Below are positions 52,831-62,005 of a stretch of DNA of 64,000 nt, one piece after another (the first letter of the stretch is position 1; every line of letters begins with the position of its first letter). The position numbers and the translations under genes are program-made. The notes below the pieces were generated by a model. It was not told the DNA's origin, ran no database searches, and saw only the letters and a list, made by a program, of their open reading frames with translations. The stretch comes from Umezawaea sp049997955 (GTDB taxonomy: Bacteria; Actinomycetota; Actinomycetes; Mycobacteriales; Pseudonocardiaceae): contig JAEBDY010000001.1 in NCBI GenBank assembly GCA_049997955.1, positions 496,001 to 560,000 on the forward strand, in the 5' to 3' direction.

Positions 52831-53643
52831 TTGCGCATCACCTGGCCCGTGCCGGAACCCGAGATGCCCGCCGACGTCCACCCCGCGCTCGCCGCGACCG
52901 CCCGTGCCGCTTCGGTGGCGTACGGCGAGGCGCGGCTGGCGCACACCCGACTGGAGCTGCGCGAGGAGGTCGCCGATGGTGCTGACGGCACGCCGACCAT
53001 GCGGGTCGACGCGATCGTGGAGGGGGCCATCGCGGAGGCGGCGAAGCGCAACGGTGCGAACCTGCTGTCCGAGGAGGCCGGGTTCATCGACAACGGGTCC
53101 GCGGAGACGTTGGTGATCGATCCGGTCGACGGTTCGGCGAACGCCGCGTTCGGGGTGCCGCTGTCGTGCCTCGCGGGCGTGGTCGTGCGGGACGGCGTGC
53201 CCAGTGAGGCGTTGACCGTGTGGTTCGACACCGGCCGGTCGTGGTGGGCGCGCGTCGGTGAGCCGACGCCTTACCGGACGACGGGGCGCACGACGTTGGA
53301 CGGCGCCTCGGTGTGCCTCATGCGGCCCAAGCGCGGCACCGAGGAGGCGTGGCACCGGGTCGCGAGCCGGGCGGACCGCATCCGGATCCTGTGCACCACG
53401 TGCCTGGAGACCGCGCTGGTCGCCGAGGGGTCGGTCGACGCGTTCATCGACCCCGGCTCGGACACCCACCGGATCATGGACCTCGCCGCGGCGCTGGTGA
53501 CCGTGCCCGCGGCGGGCGGTGTGCTGCTCGACCTGCGTGGCAGGCCGTTCACGTTCGACCACGACCTGACCCGGCGCTGGTCCGGGGTCGCGGCGGCCAC
53601 GCCCCAGCTGGCTGAGGCGCTGATCGAGGTCGCCCTCGGGTGA
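52831..53643 (+). CDS. Inositol monophosphatase-family phosphatase
   Basis: 270 residues from TTG 52831, with AAGGAGA 6 nt upstream. Metal-site motifs: LSEEAGF (EE, about 77), VIDPVDGSANAAFG (DPxDGSxN, about 95-107) and the later Asp in SDTHRIMDLAAAL. The family removes phosphate from inositol phosphates, fructose bisphosphate, histidinol phosphate or PAP; the substrate cannot be chosen here. Shares a bidirectional terminator with the DUF1918 gene. Confidence 0.87.
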   Translation: MRITWPVPEPEMPADVHPALAATARAASVAYGEARLAHTRLELREEVADGADGTPTMRVDAIVEGAIAEAAKRNGANLLSEEAGFIDNGSAETLVIDPVDGSANAAFGVPLSCLAGVVVRDGVPSEALTVWFDTGRSWWARVGEPTPYRTTGRTTLDGASVCLMRPKRGTEEAWHRVASRADRIRILCTTCLETALVAEGSVDAFIDPGSDTHRIMDLAAALVTVPAAGGVLLDLRGRPFTFDHDLTRRWSGVAAATPQLAEALIEVALG

Positions 53644-53653
53644 GCCCTACCCG

Positions 53654-53687
53654 CTGTCGCCAAGGCCGTTGCCGGCCTTGGCGACAG
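53654..53687. terminator. Bidirectional terminator
   Basis: CTGTCGCCAAGGCC (53654-53667), loop GTTGCC, exact complement GGCCTTGGCGACAG (53674-53687), between convergent genes ending at 53643 and 53690. Confidence 0.8.
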
Positions 53688-53689
53688 GT

Positions 53690-53881
53690 TCAGCTCTTCG
53701 TGCGTGATTCGACGAGGCAGTCGGGACCCGGGTACACCAGGCCTTCATGCCCGTCCACGAAGCGAATCAGGTACGGGGGAGCACCTTCCCGGCCGCGGAC
53801 TTCGAGGATTTCGCCCAAGCGCTCCTCGACGCCGACCGCGCGGCTGTGAACGTGCAACCTGTCGCCTACCAATGCCTGCAT
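53690..53881 (-). CDS. DUF1918 protein
   Basis: 63 residues from ATG 53881 with GGAGGTG 7 nt upstream. Sequence MQALVGDRLHVHSRAVGVEE, then GEILEVRG and PYLIRFVDGHEGLVYPGPD: an SH3-like small beta barrel, the standard DUF1918 form, common in actinobacteria with unknown function. Confidence 0.85.
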   Translation of the reverse strand: MQALVGDRLHVHSRAVGVEERLGEILEVRGREGAPPYLIRFVDGHEGLVYPGPDCLVESRTKS

Positions 53882-54006
53882 CTCTCTGCACCTCCGATGC
53901 CCACCAGAGTAGGACGCCGGAGCGGTGCGCAACAGGCCACCAAGGATTGGTTTCAACCGGCACAAAGGCGTTCCCCCAACGGGTGCGGGCACGCGGGTGA
54001 ACTTCG

Positions 54007-54405
54007 TCAGCTGGCGCAGGCGGTGTTCAGCGCGTTGAGCTTGTCGAGCTTCTGCTGCAGCCACCCCGCGGCGGACGCCGGGTCGAGGTCGCTGATGGTG
54101 ACCGAGCTCAACTGCTGCGCCGACGCTTCGAGGGCCTGCTTGAGCGTCGTGTCGCCCGCCTGCTCCGCGAGCTTGGTCATCTCCTCGGCCTTCTTGTGAG
54201 CGTCGTCCACCGCCGCCTGCGGGTTGCTCAGGTCCGGCGTGTAGCCAAGCAGCTTCACCGCGTCGATGCAGAGCTGAACCTTGTTCGCGGCGTCGTTGAC
54301 CGAGTTCGCGGCGTTCGTGGCCTCGTTCACGGCATCGCACCCGGAGGCAGCACCTGCCAGTCCAAGTGCCAGCACAACGGTGGCCAGCGACCGGGAAGCG
54401 CGCAT
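54007..54405 (-). CDS. Putative lipoprotein of unknown function
   Basis: 132 residues from ATG 54405 (GGAG upstream). Signal peptide MRASRSLATVVLALGLAGAA and lipobox ASGC (Cys22) predict a lipid-anchored exported protein. The mature part is helical and Ala/Asp/Asn-rich (EATNAANSVNDAANKVQLC, AAVDDAHKKAEEMTKLAEQA), with a second and third Cys that could pair. It lies 16 nt after the ABC ATPase stop on the same strand. Confidence 0.75.
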   Translation of the reverse strand: MRASRSLATVVLALGLAGAASGCDAVNEATNAANSVNDAANKVQLCIDAVKLLGYTPDLSNPQAAVDDAHKKAEEMTKLAEQAGDTTLKQALEASAQQLSSVTISDLDPASAAGWLQQKLDKLNALNTACAS

Positions 54406-54421
54406 GGGAACTCCAGTTTCG

Positions 54422-55426
54422 TCATCGACCGTCTTGTGGAAGTCCGACATTACCGACACTCCGTCCCGCGTGGCGGCGTTCGTACAACCTGCGCACCACG
54501 TCGTCGATCTCCGGCTCGACCACGGCGAGGTCGTGCACCTCCGCGCGGGCGGCCACGGTGGTGATCAGCGCGGCCGCCGTCGTCACGTCCCGGCGGAACG
54601 CCAGGTGCTGCCGCTTGCCGCCCAGTTCCACCCGCACCGACGTGACACCGGGCAGGTCGTCCAGCGGTGGGACGGCCTCCTCCAGGTCCACCACGAGCAC
54701 CCGTTCCGGGCTCACCTCGGCCCGCAGGTCGGCCAGCGGGCCGTCGGCGAGCACGGTCCCGTGGTCGATGACCATCAGCCGCGGGCAGAGCCGCTGGATG
54801 TCGTCCAGGTCGTGCGTGGTCAGCAGCAACGTCGTGCCGCGCTGGGTGTTCAGCTCCGCCAGGAACTCCCGCAGCCGCTCCTTGGACTCCAGGTCCAGCC
54901 CGATCGTCGGCTCGTCCAGCACCAGCAGTTCCGGGGCGTGCAGCAGGGACGCCGTGACCTCGCCGCGCATCCGCTGGCCCAGTGACAGCTGCCGCACCGG
55001 CGTCGTCAGGAACGGGCCCAGCTCAAGCAGGTCGACGCACTCCTTGAGTCGAGTGGTGAAGTCGGGGGTGGACACCCGGTAGATCGCCTTCAGCAGCTCG
55101 AAGCTGTCCCGCAACGGCAGGTCCCACCAGAGCTGGCTGCGCTGCCCGAACACCACGCCGATCCGCCGCGCCAGCTCCTTGCGCTCCCGCGACGGGTCGA
55201 CCCCGGACACCCGCACGGTCCCGGACGTGGGCACCAGGATGCCGGTCAGCATCTTGATGGTGGTCGACTTGCCCGCCCCGTTCGGCCCGACGTACCCGAC
55301 GGCCTCACCGGCGGCCACGTCGAAGCTGACCCCGTCCACCGCCGCCACCACGCGGTGCGTGCGCCGCAGGAACCCCGCCTTCTCGCTGACGCGGAACTCC
55401 CGACGCAGGTCGCGCACCTCGATCAT
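54422..55426 (-). CDS. ABC-2 exporter ATPase
   Basis: 334 residues. Walker A GPNGAGKSTTIKML, Q-loop VFGQRSQLWWD, signature LSLGQRMRGEV, Walker B LLVLDEPTIGLD, switch His TTHDLDD. The extra FGQRSQLWWDLP form and the C-terminal extension are typical of the ATPases paired with DUF990-type (viologen exporter-like) permeases, which are encoded just upstream. Overlaps the first permease gene by 4 nt. Confidence 0.92.
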   Translation of the reverse strand: MIEVRDLRREFRVSEKAGFLRRTHRVVAAVDGVSFDVAAGEAVGYVGPNGAGKSTTIKMLTGILVPTSGTVRVSGVDPSRERKELARRIGVVFGQRSQLWWDLPLRDSFELLKAIYRVSTPDFTTRLKECVDLLELGPFLTTPVRQLSLGQRMRGEVTASLLHAPELLVLDEPTIGLDLESKERLREFLAELNTQRGTTLLLTTHDLDDIQRLCPRLMVIDHGTVLADGPLADLRAEVSPERVLVVDLEEAVPPLDDLPGVTSVRVELGGKRQHLAFRRDVTTAAALITTVAARAEVHDLAVVEPEIDDVVRRLYERRHAGRSVGNVGLPQDGR

Positions 55427-56220
55427 GATCCAGTCCCTCGGTAGTGTCGAACGGCGAACGTCCAGACCACGCCCGCCAGGCCCGCGACCAGCGCGGCGAC
55501 GGCGGGCGCCACCCACCCCAGCCAGGCGGGCGCTCCCAGCGGATCGGGCTTGTCCAGCAGCGCGAGCGTCGGGTAGTAGGAGACGAACGCGCCGGGCACC
55601 ACGAACGCCATCAGCCGTCGCAGCCAGCCCGAGTACACGCTGATCGGGTAGGAGGTGAAGGTGTTGCTGCCGTAGGTGACGGTGTTCGTCAGCTCCTGCC
55701 CGTCCACCAGCCAGAAGCACACGGAGCAGGCGAGGACCCAGATCCCGCTGAAGATCACCGCGCCCGCCAGCGGCGTCACGACCAGCAGCCCGACCGTCCA
55801 CGGCGTCCACGCGACGGCGTTGTGCAGCAGGGCGTAGCCCAGCACCACCAGCCCGGCGAACACCCGGCCGATCCGCTTCAGCGGCAGGTCCGACGCCATG
55901 AGCTGCGGCAACGTCCCCAACGGCCGCAGGAGCAGCACGTCGAACGTGCCCTCCCGGATGTAGAACGGCAGCGCGTTCAACTGGCCGGCGAACAGGTCCG
56001 ACAGCCCGAACGCGGTGCTCGCGAACGCGTACACGAGCAGCACCTCGTCCACCGAGAACCCGCCGAGCGCCGTGATCCGGTTGAACAGCACCAGGATCAC
56101 CACCAGCTCCCCGCCCTGCGCGATGGCCTGGGCCAGGCAGTCCAGCAGGAACGAGCCCCGGTAGGACAGCTGCCCGCGCAGCCGCGCGTGCAGGATCTTC
56201 CGGTAGATCGCGTCAGCCAC
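55423..56220 (-). CDS. ABC-2 family permease (DUF990 type), subunit 1
   Basis: 265 residues with six hydrophobic segments. N-terminus MADAIYRKILHARLRGQLSY and the conserved stretch PFYIREGTFDVLLLRPLGTL identify the ABC-2 subfamily related to viologen exporters. It should form a heterodimeric channel with the next subunit. Overlaps both neighbours. Confidence 0.88.
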   Translation of the reverse strand: MADAIYRKILHARLRGQLSYRGSFLLDCLAQAIAQGGELVVILVLFNRITALGGFSVDEVLLVYAFASTAFGLSDLFAGQLNALPFYIREGTFDVLLLRPLGTLPQLMASDLPLKRIGRVFAGLVVLGYALLHNAVAWTPWTVGLLVVTPLAGAVIFSGIWVLACSVCFWLVDGQELTNTVTYGSNTFTSYPISVYSGWLRRLMAFVVPGAFVSYYPTLALLDKPDPLGAPAWLGWVAPAVAALVAGLAGVVWTFAVRHYRGTGS

Positions 56221-57037
56221 CCTGCACCACGACCTTCCGCACGGCCCGCGCCAGCGCCAGCCTGCCCAGCAGGAACAGCGCCACCGCCCAGAACGCCTGG
56301 TGGCCGACGGTGATCCACAGTGGACCGTGGCCGATGAACACGTCGATCGGGCCCTGCATGATCGCCGGCATCGGCGTGAACCACAGCACCAGCCGCGCCC
56401 ACTCGGGGAAGAAGTCCAGCGGCACCGTCAGCCCGCACATGATCCCCGTGCCGACCCCGTACATCGCCACCACACCGCGGTTGTCCATCAGCCAGAACGT
56501 GGACACGTTCACCAGGAACCGCATCCCGAAGCTCACCAGCACGGCCAGCACCGCGCTGACCACGAACACCGGCCACCGCTCGGGCGTCGGCCACCGGAAC
56601 GGGAAGAACAACGCCCCGACCAGCACCGGCGGTACCAACCGCGTGACCGCGCAGTACGCCGCCCGCCCCAGGTCCTGCGCGAGCAGCGCCCACTGCAGGT
56701 CCCACGGCCGGTACAGGTCCACCACCACGTCCCCGGTGCGGATCCGGTCGGCCAGCGCCGAATCACCCCACAGCACCACGAACGACAACAGCCCCTGGCC
56801 GAGCCACACGTACGTGACCGTCGCGGCCACGTCGTACCCGGCGATGCTCCCGCTCGCCGAAGACCCGAGCGCCGCCAGCAGCACGGCCACCCTCAACAGG
56901 CCGAACACCACGTTCGTGGCCGTACCCGCGATCATCGCTTGTCGGTAGGTCGAATACCTCCGGAAACCGGCCACAGCGAGCCGGAACTGACTGGAACCCC
57001 ACGCGCGCACGTCGATCAACGCTACGGCGGCGCGCAA
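56213..57037 (-). CDS. ABC-2 family permease (DUF990 type), subunit 2
   Basis: 274 residues, six hydrophobic segments. RYSTYRQAMIAGTATNVVFG at the N-terminus and ADRIRTGDVVVDLYRPWDLQ match the partner's subfamily motif. First gene of the permease-permease-ATPase operon, 8-nt overlap with subunit 1. Substrate unknown. It starts 6 nt before the end of the AIPR gene on the same strand, so read-through from the upstream defence-like operon is possible. Confidence 0.88.
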   Translation of the reverse strand: MRAAVALIDVRAWGSSQFRLAVAGFRRYSTYRQAMIAGTATNVVFGLLRVAVLLAALGSSASGSIAGYDVAATVTYVWLGQGLLSFVVLWGDSALADRIRTGDVVVDLYRPWDLQWALLAQDLGRAAYCAVTRLVPPVLVGALFFPFRWPTPERWPVFVVSAVLAVLVSFGMRFLVNVSTFWLMDNRGVVAMYGVGTGIMCGLTVPLDFFPEWARLVLWFTPMPAIMQGPIDVFIGHGPLWITVGHQAFWAVALFLLGRLALARAVRKVVVQGG

Positions 57038-57043
57038 CCGGGT

Positions 57044-58771
57044 TTAGCCAGCGGAGCCGAGCACCTCGCGCCGGACGCTCTCGGCGAACCGCTGGGTGCG
57101 CACGATCTCGCCCAACCGCACGTTGGTCCCCGGCTCGGCCTCGATCGCGCGTTGCAGCGGGCCGAGCAGTTCGAGGACCAGGCGCTCCGACTCGTTCGGG
57201 TCCCACACGACGTCGAGGATCCGCTGGCACTGCTTCACCGCGGTCTTGGACGAGTGCGGCAGCTTGTCGGGACCGAGCAGCCTCAGCTTGATCGCGGCCA
57301 GCAGGTGGTAGCGCGCCGGGCGGCAGCTGTTCGGGATGCGGCGGTTCCGGATCAGCCACTCCACCCGGTACAGCGTGGCCGCCGCGGTGTAGTAGAGGAT
57401 CGGCTGCTGGTCGGGGGCGAACAGCTCCCTGCCGCGGGCTTCGAGCAGCGACTTGAGGTGCCCCGACCGGGCGGGCTCCTCCAGGAACATGGCGACGTAG
57501 GCGCGGGTGAGCTGGCCCCTGGCGATGACGCGGGTCTTCTCGACGTGCTTGCTGTCGCTGTACTGCTTCGACCGCCGCTCGTAGTACAGGCTCTGCTGCT
57601 TGTCGCGGCCGCGGTGGAAGAAGTCCTCCAGCAGCCGGTGGAAGTCCTCCCGGACCGACAGGTCCTCCTCCGTGACGACGGTCTGGCGGTTCGTCGCGGC
57701 CACGATGCCGTTGATGAGGTCCTCGTCCTGCGAGTGCACGATCCGCACGCTGACGTGGACGCTGTCGGTGAGCAGGTCGCGCTGCTCGAACAGCACGTGG
57801 CAGGTCTGGCAGCCGTTGACGATCTGGAAGTCGTCGACGTGGACCTCGTCGCCGACCACCGTCAGCCCGCGGGTCACGATGGTGATGCCGTTGTTGAGCG
57901 TGGCGAACCGCTCCCGCCGCACCGGGTCCCGCAGCGTCTCGCGGATCTCGGAGTTGACGTCGTTGTAGCCCTGGAAGTCGCGGACGTTGTCGTTGAACAG
58001 CGCCTTGCGCAGCCGCCCGGACTCGTCGCCGAGGACGTGCTGGACGAGGTCCTTCGCCGCCAGCAGCCCCAGCAGCGACTGGTCGACGCCGGGTGCCTTG
58101 GGGAAGGACACCTTCTTCGGCATCGGGAACGTGGCCGCGACCTTGGTGGTCGCCCGCCGGTAGAGCTTGCGCAGTTCGCTCCGGGTCGCGCAGTGGAACT
58201 CCACGACCTCGAACAGCCCCGGCTCGGCGAGCTGCTTCTCCGCCGAGTGCGCCTTCTGCGCCACCATGTCGGCCACCTGGTCACCGGTGGTCACGTAGTG
58301 GACGTGCAGCTGCGGGAGCCTGCTGGACAGCTTGCCGATGTTGGCGTAGATCGCGGTCACGCAGTCCCGGAGGCCCTGCACGTCCTCCGAGGCCTGGTAG
58401 GGGAGCGGGTCGGAACTCATGACGTGGCACAGGTTCTCGGCCAGGTCGGAGACGACCTTCGTCTCGAACCCGGAACTGGTCTTGGCCTGCACGACGACGA
58501 TCTGGATGTCCGGCCTCGACGCCGCGTCCACGGCGGCCCGGACGTCCTCGACGTCGTGGTGCAGCTCCCCGTTGACCACGACGCCGAACGCGTCGATGCC
58601 CAGGTCGTTGCCGCCGCCGGTGCGGAAGTCGTCGGGGATGAACTCGTTCTCGTAGTAGGAGCTCAGCACGCAGTACGCGGCGAACGCCTCGAACGCCTCG
58701 CTCTGCGGGAGTTCGGCGAGGCTCTGGACTTCCTGGAACTCCTTGACCAGCCCCTGGATGACGAGGTCCAC
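57044..58771 (-). CDS. AIPR-family (abortive infection) protein with PD-(D/E)xK-like N-terminus
   Basis: 575 residues from GTG 58771 (AGGAGA 9 nt upstream). N-terminal nuclease-like motif: GGGNDLGIDAFG (D56, D60) and IVVVQAKTS (Q95-x-K97). The AIPR core follows: FATLNNGITIVTRGL, VDDFQIVNGCQTCHVLF and AATNRQTVVTEEDL. AIPR proteins occur in phage-resistance (Abi) loci and next to restriction genes. Third gene of the winged-helix/ATPase/AIPR operon, 13 nt after the ATPase stop. A nuclease role is inferred from motifs, not shown. Confidence 0.88.
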   Translation of the reverse strand: MDLVIQGLVKEFQEVQSLAELPQSEAFEAFAAYCVLSSYYENEFIPDDFRTGGGNDLGIDAFGVVVNGELHHDVEDVRAAVDAASRPDIQIVVVQAKTSSGFETKVVSDLAENLCHVMSSDPLPYQASEDVQGLRDCVTAIYANIGKLSSRLPQLHVHYVTTGDQVADMVAQKAHSAEKQLAEPGLFEVVEFHCATRSELRKLYRRATTKVAATFPMPKKVSFPKAPGVDQSLLGLLAAKDLVQHVLGDESGRLRKALFNDNVRDFQGYNDVNSEIRETLRDPVRRERFATLNNGITIVTRGLTVVGDEVHVDDFQIVNGCQTCHVLFEQRDLLTDSVHVSVRIVHSQDEDLINGIVAATNRQTVVTEEDLSVREDFHRLLEDFFHRGRDKQQSLYYERRSKQYSDSKHVEKTRVIARGQLTRAYVAMFLEEPARSGHLKSLLEARGRELFAPDQQPILYYTAAATLYRVEWLIRNRRIPNSCRPARYHLLAAIKLRLLGPDKLPHSSKTAVKQCQRILDVVWDPNESERLVLELLGPLQRAIEAEPGTNVRLGEIVRTQRFAESVRREVLGSAG

Positions 58772-58784
58772 GTGCGTGCGTCTC

Positions 58785-61700
58785 CTACTGCTGCTCGGTG
58801 CGGGCCCTGACCAGGACTTCCTCGTTGGTCAGAGCGCTGGACGGGTGGTGGCTCAGGCACATCGGCGACCGGACCTTCCGGAACGGCATGCCCTCGCCGA
58901 CGGCGTAGAACTGGCCTGCGTTGAGCTGCGAGATGTCCAGGACGGCGCTGCCCTTGGCCGCGGCCATCTCCTTGGCGGCGGCGACCTGGGTCGGGCTGTT
59001 GATGAAGCCGAAGTACTGCGTGGCCGCGTTGCCGACGATCCGGTTGTGGATGCCCTTCGGCGCCTGCGTGGCGAACACCAGGCCCAGCCCGTACTTCCGG
59101 GCCTGGGAGGCGAGTGCCAGCGTGCTCGACGTGCACGCCGTCATCGCGCCGGACGGCGCCAGGGTCTGCGCCTCGTCCATCACGAACAGCCCGCCGAGCG
59201 GACGGTCGCCCGCCGGGTTCTGCTTGATCCACGCGAACAGCGCCATCTGCAACTGGTTGACGAAGCTCTGCCGCTGCTCGTCGGTCGGCAGCCCGATGAG
59301 GCTGATCACCGAGATCCGGGAGCGCTTGCCCGGCGCGGGCGTGAGCAGGATGCCGGGGTCGACGGGCGTGCCCGCGCCGCCGAACAGCGGGTCGTTGATC
59401 ATCGCCGCGGTGAGGGTCTGGGACATGTCCGCTGCCATGCCCTGGCCCTTGGTGAGCGAGGTGACGCCGTCCGGCAGGTCGGCGAGCAGGTCGAGGAACG
59501 ATTCGAGGTTCGTGCCGCCCGTGTGGGCGAAGTAGGCCAGCGCCTCCTTGAGCACCGCCCGCGCGAGATCCGCCTTCACGGTCGAGCCGTCCGCGCGGGC
59601 TCGTGGCGCCAAGCCCGCGACGGCGGTGTCGAGCGCGAGCCTGAACTCGTCCGGGTCGCCCGCCAGCGCGGCCAGGTCCGGCAGCGGCTGGAAGCTCAGC
59701 GGCCGCCCCGATTCCCACCCTGGCGTCCAGACCACGACGTCGGTGTGCTCGAGGTAGTCGGCGGCCTTGCCGTCGTCGCCCGCGTTCCAGCCGCTTGGCG
59801 CCTGCGGCCACGCGTCACCCAGCCGGGCCAGGTCGTTGTTCGGGTCGAGCACGATGGCCGACACGCCTTGGAGCGCGCACTCCTCCAGCAGCCTGCGGAT
59901 CAGCACCGTCTTCCCGGACCCCGAGCCCGCGAAGATCACCGCGTGCTTCCGCAGCGCCTCAAGCGGGATCGGCACCGGGCCACCGGTTTCCACGCTCTCG
60001 CCCAGCGAGAGGAAACCAGGGGGGACGGTGGGAACCGGCTTCGGAGCGGGGGTCTCGGCCACGTCGAGGTCCCCGTCGAGGTCCTCGTCCGGCCATCCGG
60101 CGTGGTCGCCGTGGAATTCGGGGAGGTCCGGGTCCCGTGGCTCCGGTTCCGCCTCCGGCAACGGTTCCGGCTCACCGAAGACGGTGCGGAACAACGCGGT
60201 CGTGCTCGCGGGCCTGCGCTGCTGGAGCCACGGCTTGAGGCCGGGAGGGTTGGTGCTCCACAGCTCCTCCAGCGCGGCGAACGCCTTCAGGTCGTCCGGG
60301 TCGACCTGGTCGAGGAACACGCCGCCCGCCGCGCGGAACGCCTCCAGCACCTCGCCGGTCTTCTTCGTGTTCGTCTTCCACGGACCCGTGCGCAGCAGGA
60401 AGGCCTTGCGCTTCGGCACGTTCACGTCGAGGCCCGCGGCGACGCGCAACCGTTCGATGCGGTTCTGCGCCGCCCCGGCGTGACTGGTGGCGACGGCGCG
60501 GAAGGACCAGTGGGCCTGGTCGTCGGACTTCTCGTCCAGCATCCGCCGCAGCCTCGCGTGCAGCGAGGGGTTCGCTCCCGGTCGGGGGTCCAGCGAGTAC
60601 TGCTCCCGCGCGTCGCCCTGCTCGAAGATGTAGGTGTGCAGCCCGGCGGTCAGCAGCGTGGGCATCCGCGAGTCCTCGCCGCCCTTGTCCAGCGCGACGC
60701 TCAGGTCCGCTGCCCGCGCGAGCGCGGCGAACCGCTCGTCCAGCGCGGCCATCTGGTCGTCGGACACCGTTTCCACCGCGGGCTTGCGCCGCGTCTTCAG
60801 GCCGACCCTGCTCGTGAGGCTGGCCATCGTCACCAGGGTGTCCGCGTCGAGGCAGGTCCTGATGTGCTGGTCGATCTCCTTGAAGAGCTGCCGCGGCGTG
60901 AACCGCACGGCCCCGGAGAACGCCTCGGGGAGCACCGGCCAGCTCGGGAACGGCGGCTCGAAGCCCACCTCGGCGAACCGCGGCCGGAACCGGGTCACCA
61001 CCAGGGCGCGCCCGATCTCCGCCGACGGCACCCCCTTGAGCTGTGACGCCTGGCGGAACCTGGAGATCACCGCCCCGTTGGTGCGGTTGCCCAGGCTTTC
61101 CCACACCTGGTTCTGGCAGGCGACCACGGACACCGTGCGCTGCATCGTCTCGCGCATCGCCATCAGGCCGCCGCCGATCTGGTCCAGCAGCGAGTCGTCG
61201 GTCACCCCGGTGTCGGCCTGCGCGTCGTCGGTCGGCCGCTGGGACTGCGAGATCAGCGTGTCGATCTGGTCGACGGCCACCAGGCTCGGGCCGGTCAGCG
61301 AGAGCAGCCGGGACAGTTCGCCGACGATCTGGTGAGGGGTCTTCGACGCGGGGTGGATGCCCCACTGGTGCCGTTCACCGGGCACGGCCTCGCCCGCCGA
61401 GACGATGTAGGACTCGCCGACCTCGCTCGCCGCGAGGTCCTTGGACGAGAGCAGGACCAGCGCCCTGGCGGTGTGCCTGCACTCGTGGCCGCGCTGGGGA
61501 TCGACCCTGTCCAGCGCGCGCACGACCTCGTCGAGCGCCCACGGGGTGAGCGGCTCCTCGCCGACGACCTGCAGCCGGGCGTCGTCCGGCAGGTCCAGCC
61601 GGTTCGCCAGCCGGGTCAGCGCGACCGTGAGCTGCTTCTCGCCCCCCAGGCCGGGGTAGTGCAGGCCGGAGCGCAGGGCGTGGACGATGTTCTGCCAGAA

Positions 61701-61994
61701 GTCGCTGCCGTGCAGCAGGCTCACCAGGAAGAAGTACCCGCCCCGCCGCTGGACCTCGGCCCGCACCGCGCCGAGCATGTGCGTCTTGCCCGACCCCTGC
61801 TGGCCGGTGATGGCGACGCCCAGCGGGCTCGCGCCACGACTTGCCCTGGCGTCCTCGTACGCGTCCATGACGGTCTTCAGCGCGATGTCGTTGAGGCCTT
61901 CGACGTGCGGCGTGGTCGGGTCCCACACGTCCTCCGGGGTCGGGGCCCAGTCGAACCGCAGGTTCTCCAGTGCCTTGCGCTCCAGCGCGTCCAT
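58785..61994 (-). CDS. Dual P-loop ATPase: N-terminal AAA domain plus C-terminal HerA/VirB4-like domain
   Basis: 1069 residues from ATG 61994 (GAGGAAG 7 nt upstream). N-terminal ATPase: Walker A ITGQQGSGKTHML (about 62-74) and LVAVDQIDTL (Walker B). C-terminal ATPase: IFAGSGSGKTVLIRRLLEE (about 683-701), DPNNDLARLG, LGGLFVMDEAQTLAPSG (Walker B, about 930-945) and VFATQAPKGIHNRIVGN, typical of HerA/FtsK-like motors. The middle region is helical. Two motors fused in one chain is unusual; HerA-type ATPases partner nucleases in several anti-phage systems. Gap of 11 nt to the upstream gene and 13 nt to the AIPR gene. Confidence 0.88.
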   Translation of the reverse strand: MDALERKALENLRFDWAPTPEDVWDPTTPHVEGLNDIALKTVMDAYEDARASRGASPLGVAITGQQGSGKTHMLGAVRAEVQRRGGYFFLVSLLHGSDFWQNIVHALRSGLHYPGLGGEKQLTVALTRLANRLDLPDDARLQVVGEEPLTPWALDEVVRALDRVDPQRGHECRHTARALVLLSSKDLAASEVGESYIVSAGEAVPGERHQWGIHPASKTPHQIVGELSRLLSLTGPSLVAVDQIDTLISQSQRPTDDAQADTGVTDDSLLDQIGGGLMAMRETMQRTVSVVACQNQVWESLGNRTNGAVISRFRQASQLKGVPSAEIGRALVVTRFRPRFAEVGFEPPFPSWPVLPEAFSGAVRFTPRQLFKEIDQHIRTCLDADTLVTMASLTSRVGLKTRRKPAVETVSDDQMAALDERFAALARAADLSVALDKGGEDSRMPTLLTAGLHTYIFEQGDAREQYSLDPRPGANPSLHARLRRMLDEKSDDQAHWSFRAVATSHAGAAQNRIERLRVAAGLDVNVPKRKAFLLRTGPWKTNTKKTGEVLEAFRAAGGVFLDQVDPDDLKAFAALEELWSTNPPGLKPWLQQRRPASTTALFRTVFGEPEPLPEAEPEPRDPDLPEFHGDHAGWPDEDLDGDLDVAETPAPKPVPTVPPGFLSLGESVETGGPVPIPLEALRKHAVIFAGSGSGKTVLIRRLLEECALQGVSAIVLDPNNDLARLGDAWPQAPSGWNAGDDGKAADYLEHTDVVVWTPGWESGRPLSFQPLPDLAALAGDPDEFRLALDTAVAGLAPRARADGSTVKADLARAVLKEALAYFAHTGGTNLESFLDLLADLPDGVTSLTKGQGMAADMSQTLTAAMINDPLFGGAGTPVDPGILLTPAPGKRSRISVISLIGLPTDEQRQSFVNQLQMALFAWIKQNPAGDRPLGGLFVMDEAQTLAPSGAMTACTSSTLALASQARKYGLGLVFATQAPKGIHNRIVGNAATQYFGFINSPTQVAAAKEMAAAKGSAVLDISQLNAGQFYAVGEGMPFRKVRSPMCLSHHPSSALTNEEVLVRARTEQQ

Positions 61995-62005
61995 GCCCGG
62001 CTTCC